A stretch of 64,000 nucleotides of DNA from Congeria kusceri (lineage: Eukaryota > Mollusca > Bivalvia > Myida > Dreissenidae). Numbering within the stretch: the stretch's first letter is position 1; the number at the start of each line of letters is the position of its first letter. This document shows, piece after piece, positions 45,345 through 58,549 of this stretch. Made by a program: the position numbers and the translations under genes. The stretch spans positions 58,001 to 122,000 of the forward strand of contig JAPFQT010000432.1 of assembly GCA_027627225.1 (NCBI GenBank), read 5' to 3'. The notes below the pieces were generated by a model. That model saw nothing but the letters and a program-made list of their open reading frames with translations, did no database searches and was not told the origin of the DNA.

Positions 45345-47205
45345 TGTAAGTGTGTTTTTTAATGCATTTAAGAAGAGTGCAATATAAAATGCGATAAATG
45401 CAGCAAGTCAAACTTAAAGACGTTCGCAACAATTTCGTCCAATTTTTTTCCAACGACAATTTAAAAAAAAAATGTGCATACACATGTGTCAATGCATCCT
45501 AAAACTAAAGCAGTCTTAAAAAATAGGGTCACAGGCCTTGTTCCCGAAATATTGGGGTTTACATACGCTACCTGTCTAAGCCCTTTTTTCAGTTTATGTG
45601 ACTTGCAATGTTCATTTATATAAAGCGTTCATATTCAAACAAGGACAGAGATTTTTAAATGCATCTTTGTTTCAATCTTTCGTTTGGCAATATACAAGTG
45701 CACTTTAATGATAAAACGCGCTTTATCTATAGTTACCATTTAAAAATGACCTTTAATGTACACTTTATGAGGTTAATTATGCATTTAATATGCCTTTGAA
45801 AACATCAATTAATTATCAAATATTCGAATATCTTTTGTTCCAAACTACAGATTTTGTTTAAATTTCCATATACATGTGTCATTGTATACTGTAACTAAAA
45901 CAGTGTTAAAAAAATAGGTGTCACCGGCCTTTGTCCGGAAATATTGGGTTTTGAATACGGTACCTGTCGAAGCAACTTTTTCAGTTAGGATTTTTTTATC
46001 AATGTACATGTAGGAGAGCTTTTTTTCAAACAAGGTTATGGTTCTTTCAACTGATATGTCTTCACATGTCTTATTTGGCAATATACAAGTGTATTTTGAC
46101 AATAAAAAAAGCTTTACCTATATTTACTGTTTAAATAATGAATTTGGCTGGACATTTACATAGGTCAAATGGGTACTAATAATACCTTTAAAACGTAATT
46201 TATTATGCATCAATATATTTTGTTCCAAACGACAGAATTTCTTATATTTTCGCACATACATGCACCAACGTATACTTACATCAAAACATTAATAAAAAGA
46301 ATGGGTCACCGAACATGTCCGGGAAATATTGGACTTTAAATAGGGTACCTGTGTAGCCTTATTCATCTTTCGTGTTTACGTCAACAACGTATCAATTGTC
46401 AAAATAGAATGAAGATATTTAATGGATCTTTTTTAACTAATATGTTTGGCAATACATTGTTTACATGTGGTTTTGATAATTATAAGGCTTTATGAACGTT
46501 TAACAATTGACAGGAACTTAATTTTTTACACATATTTATATTTATTGATTGAAATAAGTATATTGAAACCTATACACAATAAAGAAATAATGAAGCAAAA
46601 GGAGAAATTAACCCAATCATTTTCTTTTTGTTGCGAACGTCTTTAAGTGATTATCCATTTATCTCAGATGATTCGCATTACCAAACTTTGGCCACAGCAT
46701 GGTGCCAATACACTAGTGTTCAACAAACGATAATTGGGGGAAAATCAAATAAAGTAAGAGTGTTAGTAATAATCAAATTTACAATCATACATGTTAAAAT
46801 ATATTAATGATCATAGCAAAATTATTTTAACAAAACAATCCATTATTTAGCGTTCTATATTTGTTCTCCCCAAACACATTTATTTGGCTTGATTTCCAGC
46901 ATTCGGGTGCTCTCATTGTCTTACTTTCAGTATTATGGCGAGTTGCAAGACTAGGCATCATTTGTCAAATTATACAGTTTAATTGATAGTAATTAACCAT
47001 AAATTCTCCGGAATAAAGATACCGTTATGGTGTCTTTATAGCTCACCTTCTTAAGTGCGTTTTTCGATTTCTGTCACAACTACCTTTAGCTTCTACCTCA
47101 CCTTTTGATACTGCATTGTTGGTAGTGTCACATTTACATCATTATGTCGAAATGTAGTGCCTACTGTGTTTGTTTGTTGCTTCTACCTCCCGTTGTATAC
47201 CCCCA
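45345..47205. repeat. Segment present in the left arm but absent from the right arm
   Basis: The right arm passes directly from the partner of 45,345 (near 56,005) to the partner of 47,210 (near 55,985). Part of this segment, about 46,640-46,810, is an inverted match to about 61,310-61,500, so the material belongs to the same repeat family and was lost from the right arm or gained in the left. Inside, 45,480-45,560, 45,870-45,970 and 46,260-46,350 are related to each other ('catgtgtcaatgcat', 'gtcaccggcctttgtccggaaatattgg'), a ~390-bp internal repeat. Confidence 0.65.
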
Positions 47206-47249
47206 CAAAATGGGAGGCATTAGGCATTGCTCTTGGCGGTCCGTCGGAC

Positions 47250-48095
47250 CGTACGTACGTACGTATGCACGTTTTGGAATTGTATGGATTCAAGTCCTCT
47301 TTTACTGCTGGGCGGATTTCGCTAAAACTTTCACAGATGAAGACCCTTAATGTGTGGGTGATCGTGAGGGATGGAATTTTTGCTGTGACCAATTTAGGTA
47401 GAATTGTGGTCCTTTGTCATATTTTCCAACACGAATAGATTATCAATTTCTCTTCAACCGCTGGGCGAATTTAACTCACACGTTCACAGCTGAAGAAATT
47501 TAATGTGTAGGTGATCGTAAAAGAAGACATTGAGGCTGCGTCAAATTTTGGCAGGTTTATGGGTATTTGTCATTTTATCACTATAGTACTTCTTGAAATT
47601 TTGTGGACTAAACTCTTTTTTAAGTGCTGCGCTGATTTTACTCTAACTTTCAAAGCTAAAGAATCGTCATGTGTAGGTGATCTGAAAGGAATGAATTTCG
47701 ATTGCGACCAATTTTGGCAGACGTATGGCCCTTGGCTACTTTTCTACTTTAGGGTTAGTGTTAGACTGACGACTCAACTTCTACGTGACAGCTTAAACGA
47801 TTTTGCTCAATCCTTCACAGCTAAAGGGCTTTAATGTGTAGGTAATCATTAAAATGAGGGAAATTCGGCAGCGACCAATTTTGGCAGAATTATGGCCCTT
47901 TGCCACTTTTCCTTTATGGCATATATACTTCCCGATATTTTGTGGACTCATCTCCTCTTGAAATGCTTGGCGGATGGCTTTCAAACTGTCACAGCTGAAG
48001 GACATTAATGTAAAGGAGATCGTAAAGGAAGCAATTTTGGCTGCGATCAATTTTGGCAGAATTACGGCTCTTTGTCATTTGTTCTACTATCGAAT
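47250..48095. repeat. Tandem ~165-180-bp units in the left arm
   Basis: About five units share 'gggcggattt', 'actttcacagctgaag', 'aatgtgtaggtgatcgta', 'gcgaccaattttggcag' and 'tatggccctttg'. The array starts with a CGTACG-rich block (47,240-47,275). Inverted copies of the same array lie at 55,130-55,970, 60,040-60,880 and 63,150-63,990. Confidence 0.8.
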
Positions 48096-51000
48096 ATATT
48101 TGAAAAAAAAATTATTCAGTAAAAAATAAGTCCTTTGTCTGTTTCCAAACACATGTCGTGGGGGCATCCGTGTCTGTAACACATCTAGTTGATACTGTAT
48201 TGTTGAATGTTCCATGTTTTAAGCATTATGGCAATTTGTCGTGCTGACTGTTCGTTTGCAGCTTGTAGAAATTAAAATTACAAATTAAAATGCATACTTT
48301 CAGCGTCTAAAGTGCTTTCTGAGTCGTATATCTGCAATTGTTATATATTATATAACTTTTTTTTTCTTACTTGCCTGTTTTTATGGGCAATTTAATATTT
48401 CAAGGCGGTTTACCCATATGAGTGATATATTTGTAACTAAACGTGCGCATATTTGTAAACAATCAGTGTTGTTTACATGCGTAATGGCGTTTTCCGTTTG
48501 ATCAAATATATGACATCTTCTGAAGCATAAAAAGTTATTATTTTATTTAATTATAAGCGTGTCAAATCTGGTTGTATTTCATGCATTAAGTTACATTTGT
48601 CTATTTCTTTCGATAGTTTGTTGAAATGCTTGCGCATGCATCTAAGGAAAATATTAATGTTAATTTTTTTTTTGATCTTCACAAATAATTGTAATTTCAT
48701 ATGCTAATTGTTTTAGATTACGTATAGCTGACATAATAATATTCCGCATTATGTATGCTGATTACTGATTAATCGATTGTCTGATTGTATCTTATTTCTC
48801 TCCATCATGTTTTTTAATTTTAGACTTTTTATGCATACTATCGATTCGATTTCTGTCTTTATCAGCTTATGCATACTCATGGCGAATGTCCTGCATAGAG
48901 ATATTTTGGCAGTTCCACAGGTTTGTTTATGGATTTCATTTCATAAGTGCAATAATTGCATTGGTCGTATATTATAACGCAATAGGATACCTCCCGCATG
49001 TTGTGGGGATTAAATCCCTATTGTCTGAATACATAATATCTGATGAAGCAAATATTATATGCGATTTGGTCTGTAAGAACTGTATGCTTACAACTTTAAT
49101 TTAAATAGTTACTACGTAGACTGTTATATGTGTTTATTTAAATAAAAAATGACAATTTACATTGACTTAACATGTGAATTAAAATAAGTGCATAAGGGAA
49201 AGAAAGGACAATTTTTGTTATATTTGTAATACGCTCCCGAAATGCGTCTACGTTCTACATTTGTTCTCAACAGATGCATTTCATTTTGCGAGATGCCGGA
49301 CCACAATCCGTTTGACTACAATCAAGTTAATAATGAATTGTTTGATCATTCGTTAAATAATCATATTACGAATACCATTACATTGTTTTGATAATTACTT
49401 TATTAAGTTCGTTGCTCGATTTCAGTCATTTCCACCATTGAGTTTCTATCATTAGCTACCATTATTTTCTTTATGACCACTTATTGCGAGTTTTGTATGC
49501 ATTGATATGAGGCTCGTACATTATAATAAAATTAATTGCGTTACTTTTTGATATCATACTATTGGGTTGGCCACACTTCAAGCATTATTTTTAGTCTACT
49601 TCTGATTGTGTTCGCTTGCTGACTGTCGGAATTAAATTTACTTGTTTAATTGCGTCATTTTGGTGTCTACAGTGCGTTCTAAGCCATATGTACTAGTTTA
49701 TGCTTGATCTATACATTATAGAACCATTTTAAGTATTTACATTTTGTTTGAATATGCAATACTTTCAAAATCGTAAACTTAAGGCATGTATCATAATTAA
49801 AACGGACTCCATCGTACAGAATCCATTGTATTTAAAGTATTACGATACTTCATTGTGCCTCTTTTCGTTAGGATATCAATATGCTTTTACACACAACTGG
49901 AGACAACTTAGATGTTAATCAAATGAAAATAATGCTTTTGTATAGTTATTGAGGAATAACCGTAAACTGAGTGCATACTTTTCTCTTTAATGGTGTCATT
50001 TGTTTTTCATTTATTCTATGGTATCTTATTATTTGACTGCGCCACCCTAAAATCTTCTTCCATATGTTGTATAACAGACTCTAAAACAACATTAATGGAA
50101 AATGATATGGGATCAGTTGTACTTAAGCAGCTGCAAGATATCTTACTAACTGTTAGCATCGACATACCATAATTACCTGTGTATTGAATTATCTGCGGAT
50201 TATATGGATGACACTTACCCAGGGTTTATTTATCAATGCTTTAAAATTGTTCTTACAGTTGTAATAAATGTTTATATTCTGTAATGGTTGTAATGGTTGT
50301 TAGTAACAAATCGAATGAACGAGCATGTACATGTATGTTACTATGTATTTATGATGCTAGCTATATTATAGTAACAATAGTAGTCGTTAGTTATTGTTAA
50401 AATTGTATACATCTCTCTTCATAAAATCCACAAATAAAGGTGTACTTTACTGTATCTACTTTAGCGTTTACGCTGAACATTGGCGCCGGTACTACCGAGT
50501 ACTTAACAATTGGTAACGGGCTAGGACGGGTATTTTTAAGTAAATGTGTATATTTGAAGTAACTAAGCTAGCAAAGCGAGCGAAAGAACAGCATATTTAG
50601 CCAGTTTTGACCGAGTGATATATGCCCATATATGTATGGCCCATATATGTAAAGAAGTTACAAGAAAAAAATAAGATAATCGATTGAGTCAGCAAACACC
50701 AAGCGCAATGTTATTCTCTCATCCAAACGTTATCCATAATTATTAGCATATGGAATTAAACATATTTGTTGATATAACAAAATAACATTTGTATTTGCCC
50801 CACACACTTGCACAAGAATCTCACCATACTACCGGAATAAATAACATCATGTAACTTAATGCTTCAAATACAACCAGATTTGATACGTTTAGAATCTAAT
50901 AAAGAAATATTGTTTATGCTTCAGAAGATATCATATATTCAATCAAACAGAAAACACCATTACGTATGTAAACAACACAGACTGTTTACCAATATGCGTA

Positions 51001-51500
51001 AGGAAAGGGTCTCTTTTAGTTACACGTATTTTACTCAGTTTGGTAAACGCCTTAAAATATGAAATTGCCTCTATATAGCAGACAATTGACATTTACATGT
51101 AAACTAGTTCTATAACATATAGAACAGGTACATATATAAGACATAGAACACACTATAGACATTACAATTATGCATTTTAATTAGTAATTTTAATTTCTAC
51201 AGGCTGCTAAAGAACACATTCAGCACAACACATCGACATAATGCTGGAAATATGGCACACTCAAAAATAAAGTATCAAACAAGGAAGGTAGAAGCAGCAA
51301 ACAATCACAGCCAGAACTAAACTTTGACATAATGCTGAAAATATTGCACTACCAACAATCACAGAAATCAAACAACGCACTTAATAAAGTATGCTATCAA
51401 TACATTATCATACTACGTATAATTATGTTAATTACTACCAATTAAAGTGTATTAGTTGACAAAATATGCCTTGTACTGACATTCGCCATAATACTGTAAA

Positions 51501-51714
51501 AAAGACAATGAGAGCACCCGAATGCTGGAAACTAGACTCAATAAATGTGTTGGAGAGAGCAAATATAGAACGCTAAATGAGGGTTATTTGTGTTAAATTA
51601 ATATTACTAACATCATAAATACATTGTAACATACAAACTTGTAAGTAAGTAAGTAAGTAAATATTAATTAGCGTGACATATGCATTTGACAAAGTTTGAT
51701 ATACATTTTATGAC
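51501..51714. repeat. Palindrome spacer with an (AAGT)n run
   Basis: This unpaired centre separates the arms and includes an (AAGT)n microsatellite at 51641-51660. A block at 51,500-51,560 ('aagacaatgagagcacccgaatgctgg') recurs at 61,200-61,235 and, inverted, near 46,900-46,925. Confidence 0.75.
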
Positions 51715-54700
51715 ATTATGGCGAATTTCAGTACAAGGCATATTTTGTCAACTAATACAGTTTGATTGGTAGTAATTAACAAAAGTATACGTAGTATGAA
51801 AATGTATTGATGGCATACTATAGTAAGTGCGTTGTTCGATTTCTGTGATTGTTGGTAGTGCAATATTTCCAGTAGTATGTCAAAGGGTAGTGCTCACTGT
51901 GATTGTTTGCTGCTTCTACCTTCCTTTATTGATACTGTATTTTTGAGTGTGCCATATTTCCAGCATTATGTCGATATGTCCTGCTGAATGTGTTCTTTAG
52001 CAGCTTGTAGAAATAAAAATTACTAATTAAAATGCATAATTGTAGTGTCTATAGTGTGTTCTATGTCTTATATCTGTACCTGTTCTATATGTTATAGAAC
52101 TAGTCTACATGTAAATCTCAATTGCCTGCTTTATAGAGGCAATTGCATATTTAAAGGCGTTTACCAAACTGAGTAAAACATGTGTAACTAAAAGAGACTC
52201 TTTTCTTACGCATATTGGTAAACAGTCTGTGTTGTTTACATACGAAATGGCGTTTTCTGTTTGATTGAATATATGATATCTTCTTTATTAGATTCTAAAC
52301 GAATCAAATCTGGTTGTATTTGAAGCATTAAGTTACATGAGCTTATTTATGTCGGTAGTATGGTGAGATCCTTGCGCAAGCGTGTGGGGCAAATACAAAT
52401 GTTATTTTGTTATATTAACAAATATGTTTAATTCCATATGCTAATAATTGTGGATAACGTTTGGATGAGAGAATAACATTTCGCTTGGTGTTTGCTGACT
52501 CAATCGATTATCTTATTTTTTTCTTGTAACTTCTTTACATATATGGGCCATACATATATGGGCATATATCACTCGGTCAAAACTGGCTAAATATACTGTT
52601 ATTTCGCTCGCTTTGCTAGCTTAGTTACTTCAAATATACACATTTACTTAAAAATACCCGTCCTAGTCCGTACCAATTGTTAAGTACTCGGCAGTACCGG
52701 CGCCAATGTTCAGCGTAAACGCTAAAGTAGAGACAGTGGGTATATACACCTTTATTTGTGGATTATATGAAGATACATGTATACAATATTAATAATAACT
52801 AACGACTACTATTGTTACTATAATATAGCTAGCATCATACATACATAGTAACATACATGTGCATGCCTCTTGTTCATTCGATTTATTTCAAACAACCATT
52901 ACAACCATTACAGAAAACATACATTTATTACAACTGAAATAACAATTTTAAAGCTTTAAAATATAAACCCTGGATAAGTGTCATCCATATAATCCATACC
53001 TAATTCGATACACAGGTAATTATGGTATGTCGAAGCTAACAATTAGAAATATATCTTGCAGCTGTTTCAGTACAACTGATCCCATATCATGTTCCATTAA
53101 TGTTGTTTTAGAGGTTGTTATACAACATATGGAAGAAGATTTTAGGGCGGCGCATTCAAATAATAAGATACCATAGAATAAATGAAAAACAAATGACACC
53201 ATTACAGTAGAAAAGTATGCAGACAGCGTACGGTTATCCTCAATTACTAGCAAAAGGCATTACTTTCATTTGATAATATGACTTATAAACATCAAAGTTG
53301 TCTCCATTTGTGTGTAAAAAGCATATTGCTATCCTACCGAAAAGAGGCACAAGAAAGTATCGTTATACTTGAAATACAATGGATTCTGTACGATGGAATA
53401 CGTTTTAAATATGATAAATGCCTTAAGTTTACGATTTTGAAGGTATCGCATATTTAAATAAAATGTAAATATTTAAAATGGTTCTATAAAGTATAGATCA
53501 AGCATAAACTAGTACATAGGGCTTAGAAGGCACTGTAGACACCAAAATAATGCATTTCAACAAGTAAATTTAATTGCGACAGTCAGCAAGCGAACACAAT
53601 CAGAAGTAGACTAAAAATAATTATTAAAGTGTAGCCAACCCAATAGTATGATATCAAAAAGTAACGTAATTAATTGTATTATCATGTACGAGTCTCATAA
53701 CAATGTATACAAAACTCGCAATAAGTGGTCAAAAAGAAGATAACGGTAGCTGATGATAGAAACTCAATGGTGGAAATGACTGAAATCGAGCAACGCACTT
53801 AATAAAGTAATTAAAAAGACAATGTAATGGTATTCGTAATAGGATTATTTAACGAGTGATCAAACAATTGATTATTAACTTGATTGAAGTCAAACGGATT
53901 GTGGTCCGGCATCTCGCAAATGAAATGCATTTGTTGAGAACAAATGTAGAACGTCGAAGCATTTTGGGAACGTATTACACATATTACAAAAATTGTCCTT
54001 TCTTTTCCTTAATCACTTATTTTAATTAGCACGGTAAGTTAATGTAGATTGTCCTTTTTTATTTAAATAATCACATATAACAGCCTACGTAGTAACTATT
54101 TAAATTAAAGGTGTAAGCATATTTTTCTTATAGACCAAATCGCATATAATATATGCTTCATAAGATAGTATGTATTCAGAATATAGGGATTTAATGCCCA
54201 CAAAATGCTGGAGATATCCTATTGCGTTATAATATACGGCCAATGAAATAATTGCATTTATGACATCAAATACATTTACAAACCTGTGGAATTGCTAAGA
54301 TATCCCTATGCAGAAATTCGCCATAAGTATGCATAAGCTGATTAAGACAGAAGTCGAATCGATAGTATGCATAATAAACTTAAAATTGAAAAACATGATG
54401 GAGAGAAATAAGATAATGAAGAAAATCGATTAATCCGTAATCAGCATACACAATGCAGAATATTATTCTGTCAGCTAGACGTAATCTAAAAAAATTTGCA
54501 TATGAAATTACAATTATTTGTGAAGGTCAAAAAAATTAACATTGATATTTGCCTAAGATGCATGAGAAGCATCTCAACATACTATCAAAACAAATAAACG
54601 CATGTAACTTAATGCTTGAAATACAACCAGATTTCACACGTTTTTAAATTAATAAAAAAAATAACTTTTTATGTTTCAGAAGATGTCATATATTTAATCA

Positions 54701-57280
54701 AATAGAAAACGCCATTACGCATGTAAACAACACTGCTTGTTTACAAGTATGCGCTTGTGTAGTTGCAAATATATCACTCATATTGGTAAACCGCCTTGAA
54801 ATATTAAATTGCCCATAAAAACAGGCAAGTAAGAACAAAAATTGTTCTATAATATATAACAATTATATAAATGTATGACAAAGAACGCACTGTAGACGCT
54901 GAAAATATTTATTTTAATTTGTAATTTCAATTTCTACAAGGTGCAAACGAACAGTCAGCACGACAAATCAAAATAGTGCTAAAAATATTGCACACTCAAC
55001 AATACAGTGTCAACTAGATGTGTCACAGACACGGACGCCCCAACGAGATGTGTTTGGAAACAGACATAGACGTGTCGCCAGCACTAATGTTTGCCGCAAC
55101 AATTTAATTTCAAATATATTCCATAGTAGAACAAATGACAGAGCCGTAATTCTGCCAAAATTGATCGCAGCCAAAATTCCTTCCTTTACGATCACCTAAA
55201 CATTAACGTCCTTTAGCGTTGATAGTTTGATAGCCATCCGCCAAGCATTTCAAGAGATGAGTCCACAAAATATCGGGAAGTATATATGCCATAATGGAAA
55301 AGTGGCAAAGGGACATAATTCTGCCAAAATTGGTCGCCGCCGAAATTCCCACATTAGTGATTACCTGCACATTAAAGCCGTTTAGCTGTGAAATATTGAG
55401 CAAAATCGTTTAAGCTGTTAAAGAGTCGTCAGTCTAACACTAACCATACTGTAGAAAAGTAGCCAAGGGCCATAAGTCTGCCGAAATTGGTCGCAATCGA
55501 AATTCATTCCTTTCAGATCACCTACACATGACGGTTCTTTAGCTTTGAAAGTTTGAGCAAAATCAGCGCAGCACTTAAAAAAGAGTTTAGTCCACAAAAT
55601 TTCAAGAAGTACTATAGTGATAAAAATGACAAATACCCATAAACCTGCCAAAATTCGTCGCACCCTCAATGTCTTCTTTTACGATCACCTACACATTAAG
55701 TTTCTTCAGCTGTAAACGTGTGAGTTAAATGCGCCCAGCGGTTGAAGAGGAATTGATAATTATATATTCGTGTTGGAAAATATGACAAAGGACCACAATT
55801 CTAACTAAATTGGTGACAGCAAAAATTCCATCCCTCACAATCACCCACATATTAAGGATCTTCAGCTGTGAAAGTTTTAGCGAAATCCGCCCAGCAGTAA
55901 AAGAGATGTTGAATCCATTAAATTTTCATGACGTGCATACGTACGTACGTACGGACCGATGGGCCGCCAAGATCAATGCCTAATGCCTTGCACATTTTTT
56001 AAATCTTTGTTGACCTGTAGGTGGACTAAAATATGTAATAAAGTTAACGGTCATCAATTTTAGCAGTAAATAATGACAACATGTAACATTGTTAGTTTAA
56101 TAATGCTAGCATCATAAATACATAGCAACTTACATGTTTTATATCTTATTATATTATTTATAACAACCATTACTACCGTTAAAGTAAATATATAGTTATT
56201 ACAACTATACGAACAATGATAAAACTTTACAGATGAATATGGCATGTAATAACTAATAATTAGTCAGATATCCTGCAGTGTTTTAGAACAACTGACCCTG
56301 TCTCATTTTCCATTAATGTTGTTTCAGAGTCTGATGTAAAAAGTATGGAAAAAAGTTTAAGTCTGATGCAGTAAAATAATAAGATACCATAGAATAAATA
56401 AAAATAAACATTACAGTAGAATATTATGCCGTCACATTACGGTTATTCACATTTACTATCAAAAATGAATTTAGTTCATTTTTAATATGAATACTTAACA
56501 TTTAATATGTCCCCAGATGTGGATTAAAGCATCCCGCTATGCCTTCGAAATGAGGCACAAGAAAGTAACGCAATACTTGAAATACAACACGATGAAATCC
56601 GTTTTAATATAATAAATGCATACAGATAACGCTATTGAAGACATCATAATATATTGAAACAAAACGTAAACGCCCTTTCAAATGAAAGCTACACTGATTT
56701 TTTAGAAGAGCACTCTTATAATTACACAAATACATATTATTAAATCTTTTAAGAAAACCGCATTGAAACATGCAATTACATCTATAAAATTGGCAATTGT
56801 GGCTCAATTATAGATCATGCATATACTACCATATAGAGCATAGAACACACTTTAGACACCACACTGATGCATCATAATAAACAACATTAATTTCGACAGC
56901 CAGCCAGCGAACATAATTAGGACAAAACTTAGACACTTATCATTCACTTGAAACAAACCAAATGCATATACATATTGTGTTTAAAACATAAACGTGCCCT
57001 ATATTTTACTACAATATTAAAAAGCGAAACACTATTTAAAACTACCTATATGATGGTTACTTTTGAGAAGTAATATTGTTAGCATTATAAATACATTGCA
57101 ACATACATGTATGCTTGCTAATTATTACTAACAACCTTTCTATATTCGACCTCCCCCAATTCTGATGTTTTGAACGCTGGAGTATTTGCACCAATCTGCT
57201 GTCACAGTTTGCTGTCTCGTATCATTTGAGATAATTGGATCATAAATCAAATCTGATTGACTGCATTTATTAGGTTTTAT
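51715..57280. repeat. Right arm of the large palindrome
   Basis: The reverse complement of the left arm, with scattered substitutions and small indels; the best-preserved stretch seen (52,480-52,740) differs at only a few positions per hundred. It includes the tandem-unit array at 55,130-55,970. The end near 57,275 matches the left start near 44,165, where the left side abuts an unrelated array. Confidence 0.88.
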
Positions 57281-58549
57281 ATTGCACTCCTGTTAAATGT
57301 ATTGTCAATAAAAAAACGTCCATAATGTTTAAATATTTGTTTACCAGTAGGCAGACTAAAACGTATGATAATGATCAAGGACAACTGTTTTAACAATACA
57401 TAACAACTAATATAGTCAGAATAGGTTTGATCGCATTAACGTTACACGTTTTCATGCTTATTCGATTATTACTAATAACCATTACAGCCATTAATTATAT
57501 CATATATTTATTGCAGCTGTAACAACAAAAATAAAGCTTTGACATATAAACTCAGGGAAAGTGTCCCATGTATAGCCCATACAGATTTCGATTCCCATGT
57601 AATAATGGTATGTCAAAACTAACGATAATTCAGATTGCCTGCAGCTGATTTTAGTACAACTGATCCAATCTCATGTTCCATTAATGTAGTTTGAGGGTCT
57701 GTTATACAACACATGGAAAAAGATTTTAGTCTGACGCTGTAAAATAATAAGATAGCATAGAATGAAAATATTGACACCATTAAAGTAGAAAAATGTGATG
57801 CAGTCAGGTTACGGTTATCCAAAATTACCCTATAAAATGAATTAAATTAATTTGTTAATATCACTAATTAACATCCAATTTGTCCACAGGTGCGTGTCAA
57901 AGTATATCGCTATGCTACTGAAAAGAGGCACAATATAGTTACCTAATATTTGGAATACAATACGACTGAATACGTTTTTAAAATAATAAATGCATAAAGT
58001 TTACGCGATTGAATATATCATACATTCAAAACAAACGTAAACGCCCTTACGCATAAAAATTACACTAACTCTTTAGTGGAGGCCTCTTAAAATTACATTA
58101 TAGCTAAGAAAAACGCATTGAGTCATGCAATTATACCTATCAAAAAGGCAGTTGTGGCTTAAACTTGTTCTTTAAATCTTTGATAATGCAAATACTGGTA
58201 TATAGGGCATAGAACACACCGTAGATACCACAATGACGTTTTATAAGGAGCAATTTTGATTACGACAGACAGAAAGGAACACTATCAGTACTACACTTCG
58301 AAATAATGCTTGAAGTGTGGCCAACCCAATAGTAAAGTATCAAAATGTAAGGTATACTAATTAATGTTATTATTATGTACGAGACTCATAACTGTGTAGA
58401 CGAAACTCGTCGTAGGTTAAAAATAAGCTAATGATATCAACTCAATGCTGGAAATGAGTGAAACAGAACAAAGCATTCAAGAAATTTGTTATAAAGACAT
58501 TATATTGTTATCAGTAATAGGGATCATTAAACGAGAGATCAAATAATGT
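57281..58549. repeat. Further diverged copy of arm material
   Basis: Around 57,600-57,800 the block seen at 53,040-53,250 recurs in the same orientation (minus-strand reading TTLMEHEIGSVVLK versus TTLMEHDMGSVVLK). Around 57,900-58,200 sequences like 56,520-56,830 recur. No independent gene seen. Confidence 0.65.

Larger units (their letters stand above)
44165..51500. repeat. Left arm of a large imperfect palindrome
   Basis: Inverted matches to the right arm: 44,210-44,400 with 57,040-57,230; 45,220-45,345 with 56,005-56,130; 47,233-47,262 with 55,941-55,970; 48,060-48,100 with 55,110-55,150; 49,990-50,170 with 53,030-53,200; 50,460-50,760 with 52,480-52,740; and up to 51,500 with 51,715. The inner part (47,210-51,500) is nearly collinear. 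About 1.86 kb (45,345-47,205) has no partner in the right arm. Open frames here reappear inverted in the other arm and show no known domain. Confidence 0.88.

Noticed and set aside
45845..46102. 85-codon minus frame (MSKYTCILPNKTCEDISVERT...)
   Set aside because: Lies in a local ~390-bp internal repeat whose other copies do not keep the frame.
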